From NCBI GenBank assembly GCA_944326135.1, contig CALVCU010000018.1, forward strand, positions 1-53,124: DNA of 53,124 nt. The letters run 5' to 3'. Origin of the DNA: an uncultured Ligilactobacillus sp. GTDB lineage: Bacteria; Bacillota; Bacilli; Lactobacillales; Lactobacillaceae. Shown piece by piece: positions 46,002-53,124 of this stretch. The notes under the pieces are model-generated. The model was given only the letters and a program-made list of their open reading frames with translations. It was not told the origin of the DNA and ran no database searches. The translations under genes were made by a program, and so were the position numbers. Each line of letters opens with the position of its first letter. The stretch's first letter is position 1.

Positions 46002-46031
46002 AAGACTGCGATTTAATCACAGTCTTGTTTT
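46002..46031 (+). terminator. Terminator between the HD gene and the HxlR gene
   Basis: AAGACTGCGAT pairs with ATCACAGTCTT (one G-T/C mismatch) and is followed by GTTTTG. It lies only 20 bases before the HxlR start. Confidence 0.65.
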
Positions 46032-46051
46032 GTGTAAAGGGTGATTTTAGC

Positions 46052-46393
46052 ATGACAAATATCAGTAATGAAGAATTTAAAATATGTCCTAAATTTAGTA
46101 AAACTTTTAGCATTTTAGGACGAAAGTGGAATGGCTTAATTATTGAAGTTTTGCTTAAAGAAGGACCTCAACGATTTAAAGATATTGCATTAAAAGTTTC
46201 TAAATGTAGTGATAGAGTTTTAGTAGAACGTTTAAAAGAATTAGAAAATGAAAATATAGTAAAAAAAATAGCTTTTGATTCTTGTCACAATATGTACCAA
46301 TTGACTGAACGAGGTAAAGACTTGAAAATTGTGATGGAAGCTATTCATTTGTGGGCAGATAAATGGTGCAATGCAGATAATGCAAAATCATAA
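46052..46393 (+). CDS. HxlR-family winged-helix regulator
   Basis: The start at ATG 46052 (113 residues) follows AAAGGGTGA. It has the HxlR signature: CPKFSKTFSILGRKWNGLIIEVLLKEGPQRFKDI, then RVLVERLKELENENIV and YQLTERGKDL. Small HxlR proteins usually control a neighbouring redox or detoxification gene; none is adjacent here. Two Cys near the N-terminus and in the wing (FDSCHN) could sense oxidants, which is only a possibility. Confidence 0.9.
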   Translation: MTNISNEEFKICPKFSKTFSILGRKWNGLIIEVLLKEGPQRFKDIALKVSKCSDRVLVERLKELENENIVKKIAFDSCHNMYQLTERGKDLKIVMEAIHLWADKWCNADNAKS

Positions 46394-46399
46394 ATAAAC

Positions 46400-46428
46400 T
46401 TGACGTTTGTTGTTTAAAAAGTTAAAAT
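46400..46428 (+). promoter_or_regulatory. Promoter of the T-box-pheST operon
   Basis: TTGACG (46400-46405), 17 bases and TAAAAT (46423-46428), starting just after the HxlR stop. Confidence 0.8.
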
Positions 46429-46434
46429 TCTATA

Positions 46435-46672
46435 TTAGGAAAAGCGTAGACGGAAAATAGTAAGTCAGAAATTAACTTTTAGTGAGAGCCTGATAGTGAA
46501 AAGGGCTTAGTTGATATTGACTGAATTCACTTCCTGAGTGATTACTGGGAAATTATCGAAAGTAATCCGGTATTAGGCCGTTATCTAATTAAGTGTTGTT
46601 TATGTAATTATAAACAAAATAAGGGTGGTACCGCGAAGACCTCGTCCCTTTTGGGATTGAGGTCTTTTTTTA
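46435..46672 (+). promoter_or_regulatory. T-box riboswitch sensing tRNA-Phe
   Basis: The T-box core AAGGGTGGTACCGCG lies at 46621-46635 and the terminator AAGACCTC/GAGGTCTT with a T run at 46637-46672. In the specifier region CTGAATTCAC (46521-46530) the codon TTC (46526-46528), followed by A, fits Phe. Uncharged tRNA-Phe would pair with both specifier and T-box, preventing the terminator and allowing pheST expression. Confidence 0.93.
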
Positions 46673-46704
46673 CGCAATTAATTAATGTGAAGGGAATGAA
46701 ATAA

Positions 46705-47751
46705 ATGAGTTTACAAACACGACTAACTGAATTACGAGATCAGGGATTAAAAGATATTCAAAGTGCAGAAAACTCAGAAATGATTAATGACATTCGGGTT
46801 AAACTTTTAGGGAAAAAGGGATCTATTACTGAAGTATTACGCGGAATGCGTGAATTAGATAAAGAAGAACGTCCTAAAGTAGGTGCATTAGCAAATAAAA
46901 TTCGTGATGAACTTAGCAATGCAATTGTAACTCGTCAAAATGAAATAGAAGCTGAAAAGATTGCCAAGAAATTAGAAAAAGAAAAAATTGATGTTACACT
47001 TCCTGGTGTACCAGTCAAAGAAGGACAAGCTCATGTTTTAGCTCAAATTATTGATGAAATTGAAAAACTATTTTTGGGATTAGGTTTTCAAATAATTGAG
47101 GGACCAGAAGTTGAAGAAGATCACTATAATTTTGAAATGCTAAACTTGCCGCCTGATCATCCAGCAAGAGATATGCAAGATACATTTTACATTACAGATA
47201 AAACATTAATGAGAACGCAGACATCACCTGTTCAGGCACGTACATTAGAAAAACATGATTTTTCAAAGGGACCACTTAAAATGATTTCTCCAGGAAAAGT
47301 TTATCGTCGTGATACAGATGATGCAACTCATTCACATCAATTTCATCAAGTAGAAGGTTTAGTAGTTGGTGAAAATATTTCTATGGCTGATTTAAAAGGT
47401 ACTCTAGAATTAGTTGCTAAAACAATTTTTGGTGAAGATCGTGACATCCGTTTGCGTCCAAGTTATTTTCCATTTACAGAACCATCAGCTGAAGTAGATG
47501 TTTCATGTTTTAAGTGTGGTGGCAAAGGTTGCCAAGTATGTAAGCAAAGTGGATGGATTGAAGTATTAGGTGCAGGAATGGTTCATCCAAATGTATTACA
47601 AATGGCTGGAGTTGATCCGGATGTATATGGAGGATTTGCTTTTGGATTAGGGCCAGACCGTTTTGCAATGCTTAAATATGGTGTAGATGATATTCGTGAA
47701 TTTTATTTAAATGATTTAAGATTCTTAAATCAATTCTCTCAAAAGGGATAG
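46705..47751 (+). CDS. pheS: Phenylalanyl-tRNA synthetase alpha subunit
   Basis: The 348-residue class IIc catalytic subunit has an N-terminal coiled coil (1-90). Its core has motif 2 [14 protein letters not shown] and [26 protein letters not shown] near residue 192, [14 protein letters not shown], and motif 3 [18 protein letters not shown] CxxC...CxxC segment ([12 protein letters not shown]) is normal. Forms a heterotetramer with PheT. Confidence 0.97.
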   Translation: MSLQTRLTELRDQGLKDIQSAENSEMINDIRVKLLGKKGSITEVLRGMRELDKEERPKVGALANKIRDELSNAIVTRQNEIEAEKIAKKLEKEKIDVTLPGVPVKEGQAHVLAQIIDEIEKLFLGLGFQIIEGPEVEEDHYNFEMLNLPPDHPARDMQDTFYITDKTLMRTQTSPVQARTLEKHDFSKGPLKMISPGKVYRRDTDDATHSHQFHQVEGLVVGENISMADLKGTLELVAKTIFGEDRDIRLRPSYFPFTEPSAEVDVSCFKCGGKGCQVCKQSGWIEVLGAGMVHPNVLQMAGVDPDVYGGFAFGLGPDRFAMLKYGVDDIREFYLNDLRFLNQFSQKG

Positions 47752-47763
47752 GAGGTAATTATA

Positions 47764-50184
47764 GTGAAAGTTTCAACAAAATGGCTTAATGAATATGTAA
47801 AAGTTGATGATATTAAACCAGTAGACTTAGGCGAAAAAATTGAAAGAACTGCGGTTGAAGTTGATGATGTTAGTCGACGTGAAGATGGGCAAAAGAAAAT
47901 TGTTGTTGGTCACATTTTAGAATGTGTTCCTCATCCTAATTCTGATCATCTTCATATTTGTCAAGTTGACGTTGGAGAAGAAGAACCTTATCAAATAGTT
48001 TGTGGTGCTCCAAATGTTAAAAAGGGGCAAAATGTAATTGTAGCTTTACCTAATTCATGGATTGCTGGACACGTGAAAATTAAAAAGGGAAAGATGCGTG
48101 GCGAAATTTCAATGGGAATGATTTGTGGATTACAAGAAATTGGTTTTCCAGATAAAATTGTTCCAGAAGAATTTTCTGATGGAATTTATGTTTTACCAGA
48201 GACTGCAATTCCGGGTGATTCAATCTTTGATTATTTAGGGATGAATGAAGATGTTATTGATATTGATATAACTCCAAATAGAGGAGATATGTTAAGTATG
48301 CGTGGAGTAGCTTATGAAGTTGCTGCAATTTACAACCGTAATGTAAAGTTTCCAACTCCACAAGTACAAGAAGATGCTGACTTACACATTGAAGATTATT
48401 TAACTTTAGATGCTACATCAAATGATTTGGTATCACCATATAAAGTTAGAATGGTAAAAAACGTTAAAGTTAAGCCAAGTCCATTATGGCTACAAAGACG
48501 TCTCTGGAATGCTGGAATTAAACCAGTAAATAATGTTGTTGATGTTACTAATTATGTTTTAATGGATTATGGTCAACCAATTGAAGCTTATGATTTTGAT
48601 AAATTAAAAGATAAAGAAATCAAAATTAGATATGCTTCAAATGGAGAAAAATTAACAACTATAAATGAAGATAAAATAGAGCTTAAAGAATCAGATGTAG
48701 TTGTTACAGTTAATGATGAACCAATTTCTTTAGCTGGTATCATTGGTGGACAAGAAACTAGTGTAACTGAAATGACTCAAAATGTTGTTTTATGTGCTGC
48801 AAAATATAATCCATCACTTGTAAGAAAAACTGCTCGTCGTGAAAATATACATTCAGAGTCTTCACAAAGATTTGAACGTGGTATTAACATTCAAACAATT
48901 CAAGAAGCAATTGATTATGCCGTTATGTTAGTTTCAGATTTATGTGAAGGGGATATTATTTCTGATACGTTAGAAATAAATCAAGAACAGGAAAAAAATG
49001 TAAATATTGAAATTACATCAGAACGAATTAATAAAGTTTTAGGTACATCATTATGTGATGAAGAAATTATTGATATTTTTGAACGTTTAGGTTTTAAAAC
49101 ATCAAAAGATGAACTAGGAACGCTAATTGTCAATGTTCCATCTAGAAGATGGGATATTCAAATTCCAGCAGATTTGATAGAAGAAGTAGCCCGGATTTAT
49201 GGATATGACAATATACCTACTACATTACCTATAATGCCATTAACAGAAGGACATTATACTAAATCTCAAAAAATTATTAGGTCAGCTAGAAAGTTATTAG
49301 AAAGTTCAGGATTAACTCAAGCAATTTCATATGGATTAACAACTGAAACAAAGGCAAAACGATTTGTGTTAGCTGAATCCGAAACTACACAATTAGATTT
49401 CCCAATGAGTTCAGATCATACGACTTTGAGAATGAATCTAATTAGCGGATTATTAGATGACGTTGCATATAATCAAGCTCGAAAAGTGAATAATGTAGCA
49501 CTTTATGAACAAGGAAGGGTATTTATACGCAATAAAGATCAAGAACGACCTGAAGATATTGAATATATTGCAGGTGCATTAAGCGGATTATTCCACGAAG
49601 CAACTTGGCATGATGATAAAAAAGTTGTTGATTTTTATCTTGTAAAAGGGATTGTGCAACATTTATTAAATTCATTAGGAATTACTCAAAATATTTCATA
49701 CATTGCAACAGATGAATTTGAAGAAATGCATCCAGGACGTACAGCAAAAATATTTATTAATAATGAATTTATTGGATTGATTGGTGAAGTTCATCCAAAC
49801 TTATTAAAAGAATTAAAAATTAAAACAACTTATATATTTGAATTGGATTTACAAAAAATAATTGAATTACCAAAAGATAATGAAATTTATATTCCAATTT
49901 CTAAATATCCTGAAATAAAACGTGATATGGCATTACTAGTACCAAATAACATCACAAATGAACAAATTGTAAAAACAATTAAGAAAAATGGCGGTCAATA
50001 CTTAGTTGATGTAAAATTATTTGATTTATATCAAGGTAAGAACATTGACGATGGTTTCAAATCTCTTGCATATACACTAGTATATTCAGATAATTCTGGA
50101 ACACTTAATGATGAAAAAGTAAATGATGCTTTTAATAAAGTTACTGATAAATTAAAAGAAGAATTAAATATCAAGGTGCGTTAA
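47764..50184 (+). CDS. pheT: Phenylalanyl-tRNA synthetase beta subunit
   Basis: The 806-residue subunit has an N-terminal tRNA-binding EMAP-like domain (about 40-155, VGHILECVPHPNSDHLHICQVDVG) and a B3/B4 editing domain (about 210-390). B5 domains follow, then a C-terminal FDX-ACB anticodon-binding domain (about 710-806, ISKYPEIKRDMALLV). The start is GTG 47764, eight bases after GGAGG. Co-transcribed with pheS. Confidence 0.96.
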   Translation: MKVSTKWLNEYVKVDDIKPVDLGEKIERTAVEVDDVSRREDGQKKIVVGHILECVPHPNSDHLHICQVDVGEEEPYQIVCGAPNVKKGQNVIVALPNSWIAGHVKIKKGKMRGEISMGMICGLQEIGFPDKIVPEEFSDGIYVLPETAIPGDSIFDYLGMNEDVIDIDITPNRGDMLSMRGVAYEVAAIYNRNVKFPTPQVQEDADLHIEDYLTLDATSNDLVSPYKVRMVKNVKVKPSPLWLQRRLWNAGIKPVNNVVDVTNYVLMDYGQPIEAYDFDKLKDKEIKIRYASNGEKLTTINEDKIELKESDVVVTVNDEPISLAGIIGGQETSVTEMTQNVVLCAAKYNPSLVRKTARRENIHSESSQRFERGINIQTIQEAIDYAVMLVSDLCEGDIISDTLEINQEQEKNVNIEITSERINKVLGTSLCDEEIIDIFERLGFKTSKDELGTLIVNVPSRRWDIQIPADLIEEVARIYGYDNIPTTLPIMPLTEGHYTKSQKIIRSARKLLESSGLTQAISYGLTTETKAKRFVLAESETTQLDFPMSSDHTTLRMNLISGLLDDVAYNQARKVNNVALYEQGRVFIRNKDQERPEDIEYIAGALSGLFHEATWHDDKKVVDFYLVKGIVQHLLNSLGITQNISYIATDEFEEMHPGRTAKIFINNEFIGLIGEVHPNLLKELKIKTTYIFELDLQKIIELPKDNEIYIPISKYPEIKRDMALLVPNNITNEQIVKTIKKNGGQYLVDVKLFDLYQGKNIDDGFKSLAYTLVYSDNSGTLNDEKVNDAFNKVTDKLKEELNIKVR

Positions 50185-50292
50185 AATTACTATATTAATA
50201 TTCTATAAATATTTCTTTTAAATTAAATTTTATAATGAAATATTTATTGAGATTTAGTAAAATAATAACGAATCTTGGGGAGGGGAATACTC

Positions 50293-51462
50293 TTGATTCA
50301 AAATAAAAAAAATAAAAAAGTATCATCAACTCCATCAGGTACAAATTCAACTTGCAAAAGTTCTCATGTTGCAAAAAATTCAGCTGCTCAAAAAATTATA
50401 CATTGGACAGTTGGACTATTAATAGTTGTTTTTCTTTTCTTTTGCTTTTTGGGATATAGATTTGTACAGAAATCACTTAAGCCATTAGATCCTAACTCAA
50501 ATCAATCAATAGAAGTTAAGATTCCAATTGGAAGTACTAATAAAGAGATTGGTGATATTTTACAAAAGAAACATGTTATACGCAGCGGTTTTGTATTTAA
50601 TTATTATGTTAAATCAAAGCGCTTAGGTGCATTTAAAGCCGGATATTATAATTTTAAACCTTCAATGTCTCTAATGCAGATTTCAAAAACGTTACAGAAG
50701 GGTGGGTCAAGCACGCCTATTGATTCTGGAAAAGTTGTAGTTAGAGAAGGCGTCACAATAGAACAAATTGGTGATGAAATTCAAAAAAATACAAAATTTA
50801 AAAAGAGTGATTTTTTAAATTTAATGAAAAATCAGGATTTTTTGAATAAATTAAAAGATAAATATCCAGATTTATTATCATCTGCAATAGGTGCAAAAGA
50901 TGTAAAATATCAACTTGAAGGATATTTATATCCTGCAACGTATGGTATAAATAGACATGAAACATTAGAGCAATTAGTTGAAAATATGGTAAAAAAAGAA
51001 AATCAAGAATTGAAGCCATATTATAAAAAAATTAAAGAAGAAAATATGACGGTCCAACAAGCATTGACATTAGCTTCAATTGTTGAAGGAGAAGGAACAA
51101 CGCAAGAAAGCCGTTATATTATCGCAGGAATTTTTGAAAATCGATTGCAAAAAAATATGAAACTTCAAACAGACGTTGCGGTAACCTATGCATTAGGTAA
51201 ACATAAACAAAACATTTCTTATAAAGATTTAGAAGTGGATTCACCATATAATCTTTATAAGAATAATGGATTAGGACCTGGTCCATGTAATAATCCACCA
51301 ATCTCTGCTTTAAAAGCAGTTCTTAATCCTAAAGATCGAGATAAAGGATACTTATATTTTGTTGCAAATATGAAGACGGGTAAAATTTATTATTCGAAAA
51401 CATATGAAGAACACCAGCAAAATGTTGAAAAAGTTCAAAAAGATAATGAATACAAAAAATAA
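50293..51462 (+). CDS. mltG: Endolytic murein transglycosylase MltG
   Basis: The start was set at TTG 50293 (389 residues), eight bases after GGGGAGGGG. It has a basic, Ser/Lys-rich cytoplasmic N-terminus, one membrane helix (about 37-60, IIHWTVGLLIVVFLFFCFLG), and a LysM-like then YceG catalytic domain. The catalytic Glu is in ALTLASIVEGEG near residue 266, followed by SPYNLYKNNGLGPGPCNNP. It cuts nascent glycan strands, setting their length together with PBP1A/PBP2b complexes. Confidence 0.94.
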   Translation: MIQNKKNKKVSSTPSGTNSTCKSSHVAKNSAAQKIIHWTVGLLIVVFLFFCFLGYRFVQKSLKPLDPNSNQSIEVKIPIGSTNKEIGDILQKKHVIRSGFVFNYYVKSKRLGAFKAGYYNFKPSMSLMQISKTLQKGGSSTPIDSGKVVVREGVTIEQIGDEIQKNTKFKKSDFLNLMKNQDFLNKLKDKYPDLLSSAIGAKDVKYQLEGYLYPATYGINRHETLEQLVENMVKKENQELKPYYKKIKEENMTVQQALTLASIVEGEGTTQESRYIIAGIFENRLQKNMKLQTDVAVTYALGKHKQNISYKDLEVDSPYNLYKNNGLGPGPCNNPPISALKAVLNPKDRDKGYLYFVANMKTGKIYYSKTYEEHQQNVEKVQKDNEYKK

Positions 51463-51480
51463 AGAACCGAGGAATTTATA

Positions 51481-52128
51481 ATGTCAGAAAATAAAAAAAA
51501 TCATCGTCCTGTAATTATTGGTGTAACTGGTGGTTCAGGAAGTGGTAAAACAACTGTATCAAATGCAATCTTGGAACAATTACATGGACATTCTTTGGCA
51601 ATGATTCAAGAAGATGCATATTATAAAAAACAAGATGATGTTCCATTTGATCAACGTGAAAAAGTAAACTACGATCATCCTAATGCGTTTGATACAGATT
51701 TATTAGTTGATCAATTAAAAGAATTATTACAATGGAAACCAATTGATATCCCAGTTTATGATTATACGATTCACACACGTAGCGACCAAGTTATTCATCA
51801 AGAACCAAAAGATGTTATCTTGGTTGAAGGTATTTTAGTATTAAATGATCCAAGACTACGTGATTTAATGGATATTAAAATTTTTGTTGATACAGATGAT
51901 GACATCCGTATTATTCGTAGAATTCAACGTGATATTGAAGAACGTGGCCGCTCATTACAATCTGTAATTGATCAATATTTGGCAACAGTTAAACCAATGT
52001 ATCATCAATTTATTGAACCATCAAAACGTTATGCTGACATTATTGTTCCAGAAGGTGGAGAAAATCAAGTTGCTATTGATTTATTAGTAACAAAAATTCG
52101 TGATATTATTCAAAAAAATGAATTGTAA
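51481..52128 (+). CDS. udk: Uridine kinase
   Basis: The 215-residue P-loop kinase phosphorylates uridine and cytidine in salvage. It has [15 protein letters not shown] near residue 14, [11 protein letters not shown], and the lid region [20 protein letters not shown] precedes ATG 51481. The order mltG-udk-greA is typical of lactobacilli. Confidence 0.96.
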   Translation: MSENKKNHRPVIIGVTGGSGSGKTTVSNAILEQLHGHSLAMIQEDAYYKKQDDVPFDQREKVNYDHPNAFDTDLLVDQLKELLQWKPIDIPVYDYTIHTRSDQVIHQEPKDVILVEGILVLNDPRLRDLMDIKIFVDTDDDIRIIRRIQRDIEERGRSLQSVIDQYLATVKPMYHQFIEPSKRYADIIVPEGGENQVAIDLLVTKIRDIIQKNEL

Positions 52129-52153
52129 TTAATTATATTTAGGAGGAAAATTA

Positions 52154-52627
52154 ATGGCAGAAGAAAAAACTTTTCCGATGACTGCAGAAGGAAAAAAGAA
52201 ATTAGAAGAAGAATTAGAAGAATTAAAAACAAATAAAAGAGCAGAAATAATTGAACGTATTAAAATTGCAAGATCATTTGGTGATTTATCTGAAAATTCT
52301 GAATATGAGTCTGCAAAAGATGAACAATCATTTGTAGAGGGTAGAATTAAAGAAATTTCTAATATGCTTAACCATGCTGAAATCATTGATAATGAAAATG
52401 TAGATTCAGACGAGGTTTCAGTAGGGAAAACAGTTACATTTCAAGAAGATGGTGAAGAAGCTGAAACTTATCAAATTGTTGGTGCGGCTGAAGCAGATCC
52501 ATTTAACGGTAAGATATCAAATGAATCACCAATTGCACAAGGATTGGTAGGTCATAAAAAGGGTGAAAAGGTAAGTATTACAACACCTGGTGGAGATATG
52601 ATTGTAAAAATTATTAGTGTTAAATAA
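52154..52627 (+). CDS. greA: Transcription elongation factor GreA
   Basis: The 157-residue factor rescues backtracked RNA polymerase by stimulating transcript cleavage. It has an N-terminal antiparallel coiled coil with the acidic tip [20 protein letters not shown] and a C-terminal FKBP-like domain ([19 protein letters not shown]). AGGAGG precedes ATG 52154. Confidence 0.97.
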   Translation: MAEEKTFPMTAEGKKKLEEELEELKTNKRAEIIERIKIARSFGDLSENSEYESAKDEQSFVEGRIKEISNMLNHAEIIDNENVDSDEVSVGKTVTFQEDGEEAETYQIVGAAEADPFNGKISNESPIAQGLVGHKKGEKVSITTPGGDMIVKIISVK

Positions 52628-52642
52628 TTTAATATCTCAGTA

Positions 52643-52678
52643 TAAAAGACTTGATTGTTATAACAATCAAGTCTTTTT
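52643..52678. terminator. Terminator after greA
   Basis: AAAAGACTTGATTGTTA and its exact complement form a loop-less palindrome followed by TTTT; works in both directions. Confidence 0.92.
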
Positions 52679-52694
52679 AATTTTTATTATAAAA

Positions 52695-52722
52695 AAAAAC
52701 ACAGTTTCAAAACTGTGTTTTT
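52695..52722. terminator. Terminator after the apf-like gene
   Basis: AAAAACACAGTTT pairs with AAACTGTGTTTTT around two bases. On the minus strand it follows the apf-like stop at 52730 directly. Confidence 0.88.
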
Positions 52723-52729
52723 AAATATT

Positions 52730-53124
52730 TTAGTACCAACCAAATGTTTCCCAATGTTCTTTGGCATTTTGCCAAGAACCATAACGACTTGCAACATATT
52801 GTCCAGCAACATAATCTTGGTTTTCTTCAGAATAATCACCATTTAAGTAACTTTCACTTAATTGATATTTACCAATGTATTGTCCATTACGAGCTGAATA
52901 GTCTCCACCAGATTCACGGGATACAATCCAAGCACGAGCTTCTTCTTCAGATGAAGATAAATTACTTGATGAACGTGAAGTAGATTGTTGGTTTGATGAA
53001 TTTGATTCAGTTTGAGTTTGTTGAGCAGCAGCTTCTTGAGCTTGCTTTTGTTGTTCAGCTTCAGCGGCAGCTTGTTGAGCAGCAGCTTCTTGAGCTTGTT
53101 TTTGTTGTTCAGCTTCTGATGCAG
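52730..53124 (-). CDS. apf: Aggregation-promoting factor (Apf)-like secreted protein, 5' partial
   Basis: The minus-strand frame is open to the window edge and ends with the Apf C-terminal domain: ARAWIVSRESGGDYSARNGQ, YIGKYQLSESYLNGDYS, and the terminal YGSWQNAKEHWETFGWY. Before it lies an Ala/Gln-rich linker with a tandem repeat of about 16 residues (AEQQKQAQEAAAQQ, twice) and a Ser-rich stretch. Apf proteins are abundant surface proteins of lactobacilli, usually with a signal peptide and LysM upstream, which would lie outside the window. The C-terminal domain resembles resuscitation/transglycosylase-like folds; its activity is debated. Confidence 0.9.
   Translation of the reverse strand, partial: ASEAEQQKQAQEAAAQQAAAEAEQQKQAQEAAAQQTQTESNSSNQQSTSRSSSNLSSSEEEARAWIVSRESGGDYSARNGQYIGKYQLSESYLNGDYSEENQDYVAGQYVASRYGSWQNAKEHWETFGWY

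Noticed and set aside
52744-52983. 79-codon plus-strand frame opposite the Apf-like gene
   Set aside because: Antisense shadow of the conserved Apf C-terminal domain.

Overview
This is an AT-rich window (roughly one third G+C by eye) from a low-GC Gram-positive of the Lactobacillaceae. Four things point there: a classical mevalonate pathway operon (mvaK1-mvaD-mvaK2-fni), an Apf-type surface protein, an EbsA-family protein, and Bacillales/Lactobacillales synteny (dinG-tseB-asnS-dnaD-ponA-recU-ypsA-gpsB-rnpB-ypsC). The genus cannot be fixed from the sequence alone.

Bases 1 to about 3.5 kb are the right end of a prophage: the 3' part of a tail/baseplate protein with a GH113-like TIM barrel, an Fst-like type I toxin with a convergent antisense RNA, a small membrane coiled-coil protein, an LLH-family holin, and a Sec-exported GH25-SH3b-LysM endolysin. 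From 3.5 to 5.3 kb lies accessory cargo: a two-gene unit of a Panacea (SocA-like, DUF4065) protein and a three-helix membrane protein, very likely a toxin-antitoxin or phage-exclusion module, then a convergent DUF805 gene. A decayed second copy of the endolysin 3' end lies beyond the cargo at 5.62 kb. From 5.3 to 8.2 kb is gene-poor, decaying DNA. It holds a CPBP-protease pseudogene, many terminators, a perfect 32-bp palindrome, and two related minus-strand mini-transcription units, each followed by a plus-strand gene for one of two related small proteins.

From 8.2 kb onward the DNA is core chromosome. It holds a HAD phosphatase, an esterase, an FtsX/MacB-like membrane protein and an rRNA methyltransferase, then the mevalonate operon on the minus strand. 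Next comes the replication/cell-wall cluster: dinG, tseB, asnS, dnaD, an eRF1-like gene on the opposite strand, ponA, recU, ypsA, gpsB, rnpB and the ypsC-like gene. EbsA, lspA and rluD follow.

The complete UMP-synthesis operon pyrR-pyrB-pyrC-carA-carB-pyrD-pyrF-pyrE has two PyrR attenuators and no pyrK. After it come an LCP wall-polymer ligase with a native histidine-rich N-terminus, a LysR regulator, Mn-pyrophosphatase, an alpha/beta hydrolase, an rRNA 2'-O-methyltransferase, an HD protein, an HxlR regulator, a T-box-controlled pheST operon, mltG, udk and greA. The window ends inside an apf-like gene on the minus strand.

The strongest candidates for a second look are the Panacea/membrane-protein pair, the Fst-like type I system inside the lysis region, and the duplicated mini-transcript/small-protein units at 5.9-7.7 kb. 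Start codons were often moved downstream of the longest open frame where a Shine-Dalgarno sequence or promoter demanded it. No database search was run; family calls come from recognising motifs.
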